In this document: in pieces, positions 20,201-27,297 of the stretch | Numbering within the stretch: the stretch's first letter is position 1 | Layout: each line of letters starts with the position of its first letter | Virus record (IMG/VR): IMGVR_UViG_3300032241_001162 | Location: 1 to 35,176 of that record | Reading direction: 5' to 3' (one strand) | From: a virus | Length of the DNA stretch: 35,176 nucleotides | Notes under the pieces: generated by a model | The model's input: the letters and a program-made list of their open reading frames with translations, nothing else | What the model was told of the DNA's origin: nothing | The model's database searches: none | Program-made: the position numbers and the translations under genes

Positions 20201-23200
20201 AATAATTACGGATTTGATTATAAAAACACATGGGATCAAACCCTGTACGATCAAATACCTGATGTAGAATTACAATATATTTTAACAGCAATTAGAGATG
20301 ATTTATTCATCAATGATTTAAAAATAAATTGGAATTTATTCTTCTTTACAGCAGTCAAGTATGCTATATCTGAGCAAAAACAATTAGATTGGGCATTCAA
20401 GACTTCATTTATAAATGCAATCAATTATTCAGGATCATTAGGACAACCGCCTGTATATAAATTGTCAAACAGTGACAATTTCAAAGAATATTTGTTAGAG
20501 GTTAAGCCATATCATACACAAATTAGAAACTTTATAACTGATTATACTTCATTAGATAATTCGTATTCATATATTACAGATTTTGATTTACCTTCCTATT
20601 ATGATACTTCTTTAGGAAGACTTAATACTGTAGAATTAGGTAATCCATTGTTGAATCAATCACCTTGGAAAGATTGGGCAAATAATTATACATATCAGGT
20701 AGGAAGTATTGCTGTTGCAAATTCTGGAGCAGGATATACTTCAGCACCGTCTGTAGTAATAACTCCCGCTCCGGGAGATACTGGATTAGGGGCTGCTGCG
20801 ATTGCTTATATATCTTTAGGCAAAGTATATCTCATTCAAGTTACAAATTCTGGGTCGGGCTATATATTAACACCAACAGTTACCTTAACCGGCGGCGGAG
20901 CTGTTACAACTGCTACAGCATATCCGTATTTGGTAAACAATACTGTTAGATCTCCGGCTATTACAATGAAATTTGATAGAATTAGTAAAGAGCCTACAAT
21001 AATAACTCTTCCGGCTTTTGATAGTTTTATTGCCGACGGAAAGAATTCGGAGTTTGTCTTATCTTGGGTAGCAGCAGCTGACAAATCGACTATCAAGGTT
21101 AATTACGGCGGAATTCAAGCATTACCATTAGATTTTACAATAGTTTATTACAACTCTTATTATAATGGTTATAAAAAGAATTATAGTAAGTTAGTATTTT
21201 TAAATTATACACCGGCAGCTAATACTCGTATAACAATTTCTTACAAAAAGAATATAAACTTATTAAATGCTTATGATAGAATAACAAATAATTATTCTCC
21301 AACAGCAGGCATGCCAGGTACTGGATCTAATTATGCACAATTAATGTCAGGGATAGAATATCCCGGCACTAACGTAATTAGTCCTCCGTTCTTATTCAAT
21401 CCAAATGATCCTAACTTAATCGATAGTCAATATATAGGCGGAACATGGAATACTACTAGTACGTATTCAAATCCTTCGACTTATGGAGTAATTAATTCTG
21501 CAGATTTTGTTCAAGATCCTGTTACTGGACTATATATGATAGGGGGTACAACAGCTACGCTCGGCGGGACTATTTTAGACGGTGATAGATTTATTACTCC
21601 TTACACTGGGCATGCTCCTGAAGAATTACTGCCAGGTGAGGTTAATGAAAGTTTAGGAATAAATGTATATACTAAGAGTGCTGCAGGTTCGCCGTTAGTA
21701 CTATCTTCTTCCTTTGATATATTTGCTAGTACCACTGCTACTTCAGTAAGAAAGATGAGTATAGTTCCTCCTAACTATGCCAGCGTATTAGTATCCTTTA
21801 ATGATACAATTTTTCAATATAGCACAACAACTAATTTTGTTAATAACAATAGTTTTTCTATAAATTGGGCAACTAATGAGATGATTATACCACCCCAGCC
21901 CATTAATGGAAAATTATCTTATACAATTGTTAGCGAAGGAGGTTTGGAATCTGAGAATCAGACTGGATTTATTGATAAGAATACGGTAGTTACTACCTCG
22001 ACGATGGCTTCTGTGAGAGGAATAAGCGGAGGAAATACTGTAAATTCCGCGTATGTTTCAGTTAATGGACAAACAATTAATGCAATTTCTAACACCGCAA
22101 CTCAGTATGGTTATGTATTAAATAGCGGAACAGTTCATGTATATAATTTGCCAGCAGGTAATAATGCTATTACAGCATGGTTCTTTGGAACTAGCTACCA
22201 ATATTTTAATGAAATTAATGAGCAAATTATTCCGGTAACTACTTACCAAAGAAATCCAACATATACGGAGTATGTATTACCATTAATTAACCCGCCTGGC
22301 AATATTAAACCAGAGGTTGCTAATGCATTGGTTGAATTTAATGATGGTTACGGAATACATTTATTAGTTCCTCCGCATATCGATTATTACGAAGTAAATT
22401 CTTATAATATTAATCAAAGAATTTTTGCTATCAATAATACTAAACCTGGAAATACAACATCGACATTCAATTTGAATAATATTAGAGTTTATATTAACGG
22501 GGAAGAATTAAATCCAGGGTTTGATTTTACAGTAACATCTAATCCTTCTTTTGATATTAATCCTAATTATGTAACTATTAACGCTGGGTTGTTATCCATT
22601 GGTTCGGCAATAGCAATTTTAAGTAAACCAGGTGGTGCGGGCGGACCTCTTAATGCATATAATGCTTATCAACAGAATTATGAATATGACATTATAGGAG
22701 ATCAATTGAGATTGTGTGTTCCGCCTCAATCTTATATATTTGGTTGGGATCCTAATCGTGTTGGAGAAATTAGAGTCATTACATATACAGATCATGATGA
22801 CTTATTAATGAGAACAGAAACTTTCTACGGAAATAGTGCAGGCCGATTCCAAATATCTAGACCAGTATTGGATTTAAATTATATATGGGTCTTTGTTAAT
22901 GGAGTAGCTTTAGTGAATTTTGTTGATTTTGCAGTACTCGATGATCGTGTTACTGTAAAAATATCTAGTTCATATAGTTTAACACCAACAGATAATATTG
23001 AAATTATTACTTTTAATAGTAATGATACTCCATCAAGCATAGTAGGATACAGAATTTTCAATGATTTGTTTAATCGAACACAATTCAATCGACTAAGTCG
23101 TGCCAATTCGACCTATCTGTCTCAGCCTTTATATTCTACTAGTACAGTTATTAATGTTAATGATGCCAGAGTATTATCCCCTCCATCTGTAGAAAATAAT

Positions 23201-24364
23201 TCTCCTGGTGTAATTATGATTTCTGGAGAACGTATCGAATTCTTCACCATCGATTATAATAATAATATTTTAGGTCAATTGAGAAGAAATACGTTAGGAA
23301 CAGGTGCGAAAACAATTAATGAAATAGGAACCACAGTTTTTGATCAAAGCTCGTTACAAACAATTCCTTATAAAGAGCAATATTTGTATCAAAATACATT
23401 AACAAACTTTCATAATAATGTTTATACGATATCTACGGTTTCTTCGATAATTCAATACTCTTCGAACCTCAACACTTTTGTTAATGACGGTATTACTCTA
23501 TCAACCTCTACAAATAAAAACGGTTCTGAGAAAGGAAGAGCCGCTACAGCCGTAGATCAAATAATGGTTTATTATGGTGGCCGATTGTTGAATAAGTATG
23601 GATCCTATTATCAAGATACTGATTTATCATTCGATCCACCAATTATAAATTATAGTACTGCTACTACTTTTGCTAATTCATCAACCGGACTTATACAAGT
23701 ACCGTTTGTACAAGATTTACCAATTACGAATAAAATCGGAGATGCATGTATTGTTTTAAATATAGGTGCAGAGATTTCTGCTGCCACTACTAATTTTAAT
23801 GTATTACCGGCTGGTTCAACTGCAATTCCGGTATATGGGTTAGGGTGGGTAGGTTTGATTAATACAGGAAATTATGTAACTTGCGTAATTGATCAAATTG
23901 GCGGATTTATATCAGCTATACCTGACGGTACTACAATAATTGATTTCTCTTCAATCGGAGCTAACGTTAATCAAATAATTTTAAGTACGGCTACTACTGT
24001 CGATTTACCAATCGAAGGAGCAATTGTATCTGTTTATGAAGATACTCCATATAAGCAAGTATGGGTATATGAAAATTCCACATCCGTTGACGCTGTTAAT
24101 GGATATGTATATCGAGGAATAAACTATCAACCTCCCGAATTTACAATTGATGTTTCCACACAAGAACTTACTCTTAACCTTGTAGAGGGCGTAAAAGAAG
24201 GAGTTAAATTAACTGTAGTTCAACGACAGATTACAACTGCAACATCTTGGTCTTGGAATACTGGAGCATTGTCTCTAGTAGATAGCAACACACCGCAAGC
24301 AAATTTCTTAAAAATTAGCCCGGTAGATTTGCCTACTGATTATTATTATGGCGGAACGCCCTAA
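11249..24364 (+). CDS. Giant tail/baseplate structural protein, 4371 residues, with internal beta-propeller
   Basis: One uninterrupted 13.1-kb frame, over a third of the window. It follows gp6, where T4 has gp7 (1032 residues), so it may combine the gp7 wedge role with receptor-contact or fibre parts; that is inference. Residues 1-140 hold a helical segment with Leu-Pro-Glu-Phe-Leu-Gln and a Trp-rich motif (Asp-Trp-Asp-Lys-Phe-Val-Asn-Tyr-Arg-Asp-Tyr-Tyr-Trp). Near 935-960 is an Arg-Pro-His-Thr-x-Pro-Trp-Glu-Met-Leu-Gly-Phe block. Residues about 1943-2385 show seven Gly-Ala-Pro-type repeats like FG-GAP beta-propeller blades. Near 2510-2535 is an Ile-Tyr-Glu-Trp-Val-Glu segment; Lys-Pro-Tyr-His near 3086; paired Gly-x-Gly-Tyr repeats at 2801-2850 and 3158-3210. 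The last 1000 residues contain repeated Val-Asn-Gly beta-sandwich-like modules. Composition is rich in Asn, Tyr, Ser, Thr and Ile. GGAAG before the ATG supports the start. I believe similar giants occur in related aquatic phages. Confidence 0.75.
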   Translation: MATNFIQSVQLLPEFLQTSKNTKFLASTIDQLIQKPDLERLDGYVGSTNTPTYTTSDVYISEISNLRSNYQLTPALILQDNFNNVKQAVAIDDLINEINLYNGNTSNLDRLFRSDVYSYDPHIDWDKFVNYRDYYWLVTGPTTIQLNNVGDVGNIIGQQTYTINGITLSNGMKITFDETVDPLFQNKEFFVEGVGDHIYLIDYSFLSGQEKVDIENQITFDETPFDEYPFDGFVNLPTTPEYITINRGSPDLNPWTRNNRWVHRDVIAASAAASNQVPVYPAHLNAKRPIIEFEAGLKLYNFGAYGIPNVDFIDTSITDVFATISGSTSTVVIDGVAITPGSAQGNRVIFLADSNPAVVGVIFEIKYVTIAGQLRLTLTEIDKQGHPGFEQAYQTGGVGQTLGELGGAVTAVNKGNNKGTSWWFDGSTWNYAQQYTTINQAPLFDLFDEYNISYGDKNYYSSDFKGNKIFGYAIGTGTPDPVLGFPLKFRNNLDLVATYLFENYFANGTITIIEGETTRTISTGITNFFIYSLFENLFPYLNKVWTKGATYKIPKINSNGSTYYDLPLGLTNNPLNGPIETFTLSDLTDHFNTMVVNSQQTGSLGIRDLPRKSYVSYGTRLISNANPLPYAQLFIGTKENSVIDALTKAADQYNQFKLGFLKKITDINIQNNPVLAVDTALTEINANKTSSSAYYLSDMVPYGTDYISRTWTVANDSNTDYPLTSPYDPTQLNRSVLVYVNGTQLIYGQDYNFSTNNETVHFLIKLNLRDVIVINDYTNTEGNYVPPTPTKLGLYPQFTPKIYIDNTYISPTQVIQGHDGSITVAYGDYRDEIILEFETRIYNNIKTFYRSSVLDVNCSSPGAFRTTLNDYSVEEINSIIQQDFIKWSNQYGINYSDNTIFDLGNPFTWNYTGGYSNSTDTFLNGSWRSVYKYFFDTDRPHTNPWEMLGFSEEPVWWVSQYGTAPYTSENTALWTDLQNGQIQQGDLAGINVYYARPGLLNLIPVDNLGNLISPKDLFSNNNVTELTNNRSWKFGDQGPAETAWRRSSYWPFVVQKLLALTRPASYAALMYDPFNINPVNQFIAGNLVTYGVNEEFLKLSSMPVHGVSNNPNSGYSVYVSEIGQQRTINYNQELQNDLTNLDIKLFYKVGGFVNNKELQVVIDAIDPASSSPGSVLQPEDYSLILNVSNPIKSTAISGIIVQKNNGKFLVKGYDTLNPYFNVYNCIRNPDTTAITIGGISESFLIWSSSSTEVDSGLSTDQTTTANSAIYGTFYQKGQIVSYNNQYYVVQISHRSGTTFDPSYFQRIPSLPIVGGSTVQTASGFDKSSTLQIPYGTEFSTIQQVYDMIIGYGAWLEDQGFSFTEYNSDLQSILNWDYTSKEFLYWTTQNWADQSVIALSPFANQLNFQLPNSVVDNIFDSFYEYSLLQATGELFPQEQLSVTRTNGLCTIQTLNAVNGIYFARLNSVQKEHAMVFNNFTLFNDTIYDIETGFRQERMKLIGFRTANWNGDYFSPGFVYDQAIIKNWKQFTDYKAGDVVYYSSNYYSAINNINGSATFIFSQWVLLGNKPVAGLLPNFDYKISQFDDFYSLNIDNFDSSIQQAAQNLIGYTPRPYLNNIFSDPTAQYKFYQGFIREKGTQNAVTKLARASLNTINSRIDYKEEWAFRVGYYGSYSSHDEIETALNEGSFVNNPQIISFVDSLPTPASDLISFVLPSELKIAPRNYRPNSTFVTTSTSDIFQLDVAGYVRFDDIDLTSFKQADILNLTSTNIIKRGTTIWLANTDNKDWNVLRYNVLPAGLVSMTVDPVINDRFNFVTNINHGLSVGQIISIVEFDLTMDGVYQVNSVDGLNQFSIISTSTTAISNIKPKSLGLIFTFDSTRYNTFDNLPSDDKLITLKRNSKVWVDDSGYGNWAVYQKIKNYNNNRIAQKTVPINQQLGWSISKKRKFNIFLVGAPGYKDFRNSGNVYVYAEDNNYVPFRFNYGINYNSSETYYTLGSPTGFGQSVIYDDTYSTSSYGLMFVGAPLTSNVKWTNSGTVNTATIFYTPSSNIQEGLVKISGINPRVINEDTQLVLASPNPSSYEQFGYSLYEAGFLDGRLLLVGAPQVNKSGTGNVYSYWLSTATTDILDNISYVGQITTSSITTLGSLWGNTIGGSDNAEYIAIGAPGYYTGTGLVSVFQGTSTNYFQTIYSPFDKNGNFGQSISFNSSGTYLFISAPNTKAGRSYGKVAVYNNESGIYTLTQIISNPIVGVGMNFGQAIGVNADATELVITAIGTNVYIKVTLDVYTKKLADGKALFNSTYVNDSNSDPTIESTTFDLDSTNFFDKIIYSGAAYVYNRKNQLFKLAEELAPIDTNTGTNFGYSIAVNENSIYVGAPAYKNKISPDPAISSITRYYKINDTADSWNLLRSQPNLVQTDTIQKVTLFDTQNDDVLEYLDVIDPLKGKISGIADQELKYKTSFDPAIYSIGIDSTVNNLDSNWQSSHVGELWWDLSTAKYTWYEQGELEYRRNYWGALFPGSSIDIYEWVETTLLPSQWAAQADTVAGISSGISGQPKYPDNSVLSVRQVYNNISGQFTNYYYYWVKNSIIVPNVSNRRISCNEVIQIISDPRNYGLKYIDILSSNAVAIANVGNLLINDSIDLNISYDIINNSIPRHTEWLLLQENDENSVPNSLLQKKLFDSLLGHDSLSNSVPDPSLSERQAYGIQIRPRQSMFKDRISALRNVIEFTNSVLINQRIVGSYSFENLNKQEPIPPISNNEYDRIVEDNDALSLIDTSGFVTAVFTCTLTTSTGQIESISIVNPGAGYTITPTVLVKNDTSGCEIGVQINASGSITGTNIINAGSGFTTPPTLIVRPYTVIVQSDSTSNGKWSKYIYNNGQSPTWIKDHTQLYNTPLYWNYVDWISPNYNKYIDYKYTVKNIYDLGSLPELSTGTYIKVSNAGAGSYAIIEKTAAGVLGNFNEKFDVVYSQNGTIQISDNIWDIPNNNYGFDYKNTWDQTLYDQIPDVELQYILTAIRDDLFINDLKINWNLFFFTAVKYAISEQKQLDWAFKTSFINAINYSGSLGQPPVYKLSNSDNFKEYLLEVKPYHTQIRNFITDYTSLDNSYSYITDFDLPSYYDTSLGRLNTVELGNPLLNQSPWKDWANNYTYQVGSIAVANSGAGYTSAPSVVITPAPGDTGLGAAAIAYISLGKVYLIQVTNSGSGYILTPTVTLTGGGAVTTATAYPYLVNNTVRSPAITMKFDRISKEPTIITLPAFDSFIADGKNSEFVLSWVAAADKSTIKVNYGGIQALPLDFTIVYYNSYYNGYKKNYSKLVFLNYTPAANTRITISYKKNINLLNAYDRITNNYSPTAGMPGTGSNYAQLMSGIEYPGTNVISPPFLFNPNDPNLIDSQYIGGTWNTTSTYSNPSTYGVINSADFVQDPVTGLYMIGGTTATLGGTILDGDRFITPYTGHAPEELLPGEVNESLGINVYTKSAAGSPLVLSSSFDIFASTTATSVRKMSIVPPNYASVLVSFNDTIFQYSTTTNFVNNNSFSINWATNEMIIPPQPINGKLSYTIVSEGGLESENQTGFIDKNTVVTTSTMASVRGISGGNTVNSAYVSVNGQTINAISNTATQYGYVLNSGTVHVYNLPAGNNAITAWFFGTSYQYFNEINEQIIPVTTYQRNPTYTEYVLPLINPPGNIKPEVANALVEFNDGYGIHLLVPPHIDYYEVNSYNINQRIFAINNTKPGNTTSTFNLNNIRVYINGEELNPGFDFTVTSNPSFDINPNYVTINAGLLSIGSAIAILSKPGGAGGPLNAYNAYQQNYEYDIIGDQLRLCVPPQSYIFGWDPNRVGEIRVITYTDHDDLLMRTETFYGNSAGRFQISRPVLDLNYIWVFVNGVALVNFVDFAVLDDRVTVKISSSYSLTPTDNIEIITFNSNDTPSSIVGYRIFNDLFNRTQFNRLSRANSTYLSQPLYSTSTVINVNDARVLSPPSVENNSPGVIMISGERIEFFTIDYNNNILGQLRRNTLGTGAKTINEIGTTVFDQSSLQTIPYKEQYLYQNTLTNFHNNVYTISTVSSIIQYSSNLNTFVNDGITLSTSTNKNGSEKGRAATAVDQIMVYYGGRLLNKYGSYYQDTDLSFDPPIINYSTATTFANSSTGLIQVPFVQDLPITNKIGDACIVLNIGAEISAATTNFNVLPAGSTAIPVYGLGWVGLINTGNYVTCVIDQIGGFISAIPDGTTIIDFSSIGANVNQIILSTATTVDLPIEGAIVSVYEDTPYKQVWVYENSTSVDAVNGYVYRGINYQPPEFTIDVSTQELTLNLVEGVKEGVKLTVVQRQITTATSWSWNTGALSLVDSNTPQANFLKISPVDLPTDYYYGGTP
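17076..18390 (+). repeat. Seven FG-GAP-like beta-propeller blades within the giant protein
   Basis: The encoded segment (about residues 1943-2380) repeats a unit of roughly 45-95 residues: Phe-Gly-x-Ser/Ala-Ile, then a short strand, then Val-Gly-Ala-Pro or a variant (Ile-Gly-Ala-Pro, Ile-Ser-Ala-Pro, Ile-Thr-Ala-Ile-Gly), then Gly-x-Val-x-Val-Tyr/Phe. Seven units can be counted, the sixth being degenerate and carrying an insertion. This is the pattern of integrin-alpha-type FG-GAP propellers. The calcium-binding Asp-x-Asp-x-Asp-Gly loops typical of many such blades are not evident. Confidence 0.65.
19649..20890 (+). repeat. Two pairs of Gly-x-Gly-Tyr/Phe repeats in the giant protein
   Basis: Four copies of Asn-x-Gly-Ala/Ser-Gly-Tyr/Phe-x-x-x-Pro-x-Val/Leu occur at residues 2801, 2840, 3158 and 3200. 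They come in two pairs with 39 and 42 residues between members, each pair followed by a short beta-rich segment. Similar short modules are found in phage tail proteins and bacterial surface proteins. About 310 residues of different sequence separate the pairs. Confidence 0.6.
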
Positions 24365-24372
24365 TCGGCTAG

Positions 24373-24380
24373 TATAAATA
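24373..24380 (+). promoter_or_regulatory. Late promoter octamer (TATAAATA) before the 219-residue gene
   Basis: A perfect copy of the T4 late promoter TATAAATA in the 22-base gap after the giant gene. By eye it is one of only two perfect copies in the window, both just upstream of gene starts. Transcription would begin at about 24386, one base before the ATG. Confidence 0.7.
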
Positions 24381-24386
24381 TATTTT

Positions 24387-25046
24387 ATGGAACAGTCTAA
24401 AACTATGAACAACCCAACACAAATACAAGAAAAAGAGGAAAATTCTCGCCCAAACGAGCAAGGATCTGTTAAAATTCAGGGCCATATTAAGATTTTTGAT
24501 CCGCAAACTAAAGAAGTATTTGTAGACAAGCGTAATGCTATACATTATGAAAATTTTTCATTAGCTTTAGCACAGAGTTTAAGTAATCAAGGGTACGGAA
24601 CTATTTCTCAGATGGCGTTCGGTAATGGCGGTACATTAGTCGATGATACAGGTATTATTACATATTTGACTCCTAATACCATTGGTCCTACTGCTTCTTT
24701 ATATAACGAGACTTATAGTAAAGTAGTTGATCCTACATTACCTAGCGATTTAGATCCTGCTAGAAATTTTATGCAAGTACGACATATTTTAGGAGCAACT
24801 TACAGTGATGTTTTAGTTAGCTGTTTATTAGATTTTGGTGAGCCATCGGGACAAGCAGCATTTGACAATGCTACTACTCCTAATGGTGACTATATTTTTG
24901 ATGAATTAGGATTAAAAAGTTATACATCGACTGGGGATAGTTTATTATTAACTCATGTAATATTCCACCCGGTACAAAAATCATTGAACAGAATGATACA
25001 GATTGATTATACTGTGAGAATACAAAGCCTCACCGGCGGCCTATAA
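24387..25046 (+). CDS. Putative tail/baseplate structural protein (unrecognised family)
   Basis: I do not recognise this 219-residue protein with certainty. The first 25 residues are hydrophilic (Gln/Glu/Asn rich); after that comes a beta-rich domain opening with a Lys-Ile-Gln-Gly-His-Ile-Lys-Ile-Phe-Asp stretch, then Arg-Asn-Ala-Ile-His-Tyr-Glu-Asn-Phe and a Met-Ala-Phe-Gly-Asn-Gly-Gly-Thr turn near residue 75. It lies between the giant structural protein and two fibre-like proteins, so a baseplate or fibre-attachment role is likely by context only. No Shine-Dalgarno is seen for ATG 24387; an in-frame ATG at 24405 is an alternative that would leave a 19-base leader from the late promoter and a weak GGAA upstream. 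Confidence 0.6.
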   Translation: MEQSKTMNNPTQIQEKEENSRPNEQGSVKIQGHIKIFDPQTKEVFVDKRNAIHYENFSLALAQSLSNQGYGTISQMAFGNGGTLVDDTGIITYLTPNTIGPTASLYNETYSKVVDPTLPSDLDPARNFMQVRHILGATYSDVLVSCLLDFGEPSGQAAFDNATTPNGDYIFDELGLKSYTSTGDSLLLTHVIFHPVQKSLNRMIQIDYTVRIQSLTGGL

Positions 25047-25047
25047 T

Positions 25048-26076
25048 ATGTCTTATACAATATTAAACACTGATGGTTCGATTTTAACTATATTAGCAGA
25101 CAACACCATCGATTCTAACTCTACTTCGCTTTCTCTAATAGGTAGAAATTATAGCGGTTTTGGTCAAGCTCTTAATAATAATTTTATTAAATTATTAGCA
25201 AACTCTGCTAACAGTACTCCTCCTGTTTCTCCATTAGTAGGCCAAATATGGTATGATACTGTGGGTAAAAGATTAAATGTATTTGACATAGATTTTAAAG
25301 CTATCAATGGTGCTATTGTAGCAGGAAGCCAACCAGCAGATTTAAGTTCAGGAGATTTGTGGTGGGATTCTACTAACAATCAACTGAACATATATAATAA
25401 TTCAACAATATTTACAATTGGTCCGTCTTCTGGATGGGCGCCGACCACAATTAATACAACCGTATACAATGCAAATGTTCCTCCCCAATCGTTGCCAATT
25501 ACATTGTTAAAAAATGGAACAGATGGAACATTGCTAGGTTATATGAGCAGTGTTCAATCATCTATTGGAACATCTAACCCAGTATCTTTATATCTAAGTT
25601 CATTAACTAATACTTCGGTAAAAGGATTGACAATATTAGGAGATATTCAATATACAGGAAAGATATTAAATAATTATCTATCTGTAACAATTGATTTAGG
25701 ATCAATAGCTACTCCTGGCTCTGCATATTATGCAGTACCTAATCCTCTAGTACCTACTCCTACGTTTCTTTCGACCTCGCCAGGTTATCCTTTAGGGCAA
25801 AATGGATTTATTTCTCAATTTTTATCAAGAATATTTCCAATTAATACTGGTTCAAATGCTACAATCACTAATCCTGGTAATTCTTCTTTATTAGAACCGG
25901 GAGTTCCTTTAAACAGTCAAGTAAGAGTCATGTTAACTTGCCCCGGGTATTATCAAATAAGATTATTCCAAGCTGGGTTAACGGCTGGGAAAACTGGAGA
26001 ATGGCAAGCGCCTACTATTTCTGATCCTGGTGTCTTTACATTTACAAATATAATCTATCAATCAGCCGCAGTATAA
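25048..26076 (+). CDS. Putative tail fibre protein, first of two related genes
   Basis: A 342-residue protein whose N-terminal half is clearly related to that of the next gene: Met-Ser-Tyr-Thr start, Ile-Leu-Thr, Gly-Arg-Asn-Tyr-Ser-Gly-Phe-Gly near residue 32, Asn-Phe-Ile-x-Leu-Leu, Gly-Gln-Ile-Trp-Tyr-Asp near 66, and Gly-Asp-Leu-Trp-Trp-Asp near 104. Such Gly-x-x-Trp-x-Asp modules are common in fibre-like proteins of T4-type aquatic phages. The C-terminal half differs from the neighbour's: a Gly/Pro/Thr-rich beta region ending with a Pro-Gly-Tyr-Tyr-Gln-Ile-Arg-Leu-Phe segment, likely the exposed tip. The ATG follows the preceding stop by one base (TAATATG) and has only a weak ribosome binding site, so translational coupling is probable. 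Fibre role is inferred from sequence style and position. Confidence 0.6.
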   Translation: MSYTILNTDGSILTILADNTIDSNSTSLSLIGRNYSGFGQALNNNFIKLLANSANSTPPVSPLVGQIWYDTVGKRLNVFDIDFKAINGAIVAGSQPADLSSGDLWWDSTNNQLNIYNNSTIFTIGPSSGWAPTTINTTVYNANVPPQSLPITLLKNGTDGTLLGYMSSVQSSIGTSNPVSLYLSSLTNTSVKGLTILGDIQYTGKILNNYLSVTIDLGSIATPGSAYYAVPNPLVPTPTFLSTSPGYPLGQNGFISQFLSRIFPINTGSNATITNPGNSSLLEPGVPLNSQVRVMLTCPGYYQIRLFQAGLTAGKTGEWQAPTISDPGVFTFTNIIYQSAAV

Positions 26077-26088
26077 TTAGGAAAAGAT

Positions 26089-27297
26089 ATGTCGTATACT
26101 TTAACAAAAACAAATGGAAATATATTAACTACAGTTAATGAAGCTTCATTAAATGTAACTACAAGTTTAACGTTTGTAGGTCGTAATTATTCCGGATACG
26201 GCAGCGTTATAGATCAAAATTTTGTTTATCTATTAGAAAATTTTTGTAATTCTGTTGAGCCAGCTAATTCTATTCATGGTCAATTATGGTTCGATTCCGC
26301 ATCCAATCAACTTAATGTTAATTATGACGGGTCGAATTTCAAAGGATTAGCGTATCTTAGTACTTCTAATGTACAACCTACAAGTTTAAATGTAGGAGAT
26401 TTATGGTGGAATGGTGCTCAATTAGCAATTTGTGATGGCACCACTTATGATACAATTATAGGTCCTCCTTCAGATGCTCAATCTTGGAAGTATGATATTG
26501 CAAATTATTCTCCTGCTAGTTTATTATATAATACAAATCCTACTCCGGTAATGGTTGTAGCGTCGAACGTTACAATTGGATTTAGTGCTAATACATTTGC
26601 AACATTAAATTCTATTCCGTTGCTTGTTCCTAATCCTACCACAGACTTAGCTAATGCAAATTTTAGTGGAGGAATAGCTCAAGGAATAACTTTAGCAGGT
26701 ACAGATTTAAATGGATCTAGTATTGCTAGCGGAAATTATTTTTGGGGAACTGCATCAGAAGCATTATCTTCCAATTCTAAAATATTAGCAGCGTCGGATG
26801 ACAATAATTATTATGTAACATTTGCCTCAGATACCACTGGCAATTTACCATTAAATTCTACATCAACTTTTTATTTTAATCCATCTACTAATGTATTAAA
26901 TGCCACTGCTACTGCTGCTCGTTATGCAGACTTAGCAGAAAGATATGCAGCGGATACTTCTTATGAAGTTGGAACAGTAGTCATAATTGGAGGAGAAAAG
27001 GAAATTACAACTACTAATATAGTAGGAGACATTGCAGTAGCAGGTGTAATTTCGCAAAATCCTGCTTATATGATGAATTCTGATGCAGGTACCGATCAAT
27101 CACATCCTTATGTAGCACTAAAAGGCCGTGTATTATGTAAAGTAACAGGACTAATTAAGAAAGGATCTAGTTTAGTTACTAGCAGTAAGTCTGGATATGC
27201 TCAGCAATTTTCAGGAACAGAGCATGCTAGAGCAATTTTTGCTGTATCACTTCAAGATTTTGAAGGCGAGCAAGGTTTAATCGAAGTTAAAATTTAA
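26089..27297 (+). CDS. Putative tail fibre protein, second of two related genes
   Basis: A 402-residue protein sharing its first 150 residues with the preceding gene (same Gly-Arg-Asn-Tyr-Ser-Gly, Gly-Gln-Leu-Trp-Phe-Asp and Gly-Asp-Leu-Trp-Trp motifs). The C-terminal 120 residues begin with Tyr-Ala-Asp-Leu-Ala-Glu-Arg-Tyr and include a Val-Ala-Gly-Val-Ile-Ser-x-Asn-Pro-Ala-Tyr motif and a Gly-Arg-Val-x-Cys-Lys-Val segment. This resembles C-terminal domains that end many phage fibres, some of which act as self-cleaving chaperones (Peptidase_G2 type); cleavage here is not shown. AGGAAAAGAT before the ATG is a good ribosome binding site. The gene is the last of the plus-strand block, and its stop overlaps the end of thyA by four bases. 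Confidence 0.62.
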   Translation: MSYTLTKTNGNILTTVNEASLNVTTSLTFVGRNYSGYGSVIDQNFVYLLENFCNSVEPANSIHGQLWFDSASNQLNVNYDGSNFKGLAYLSTSNVQPTSLNVGDLWWNGAQLAICDGTTYDTIIGPPSDAQSWKYDIANYSPASLLYNTNPTPVMVVASNVTIGFSANTFATLNSIPLLVPNPTTDLANANFSGGIAQGITLAGTDLNGSSIASGNYFWGTASEALSSNSKILAASDDNNYYVTFASDTTGNLPLNSTSTFYFNPSTNVLNATATAARYADLAERYAADTSYEVGTVVIIGGEKEITTTNIVGDIAVAGVISQNPAYMMNSDAGTDQSHPYVALKGRVLCKVTGLIKKGSSLVTSSKSGYAQQFSGTEHARAIFAVSLQDFEGEQGLIEVKI

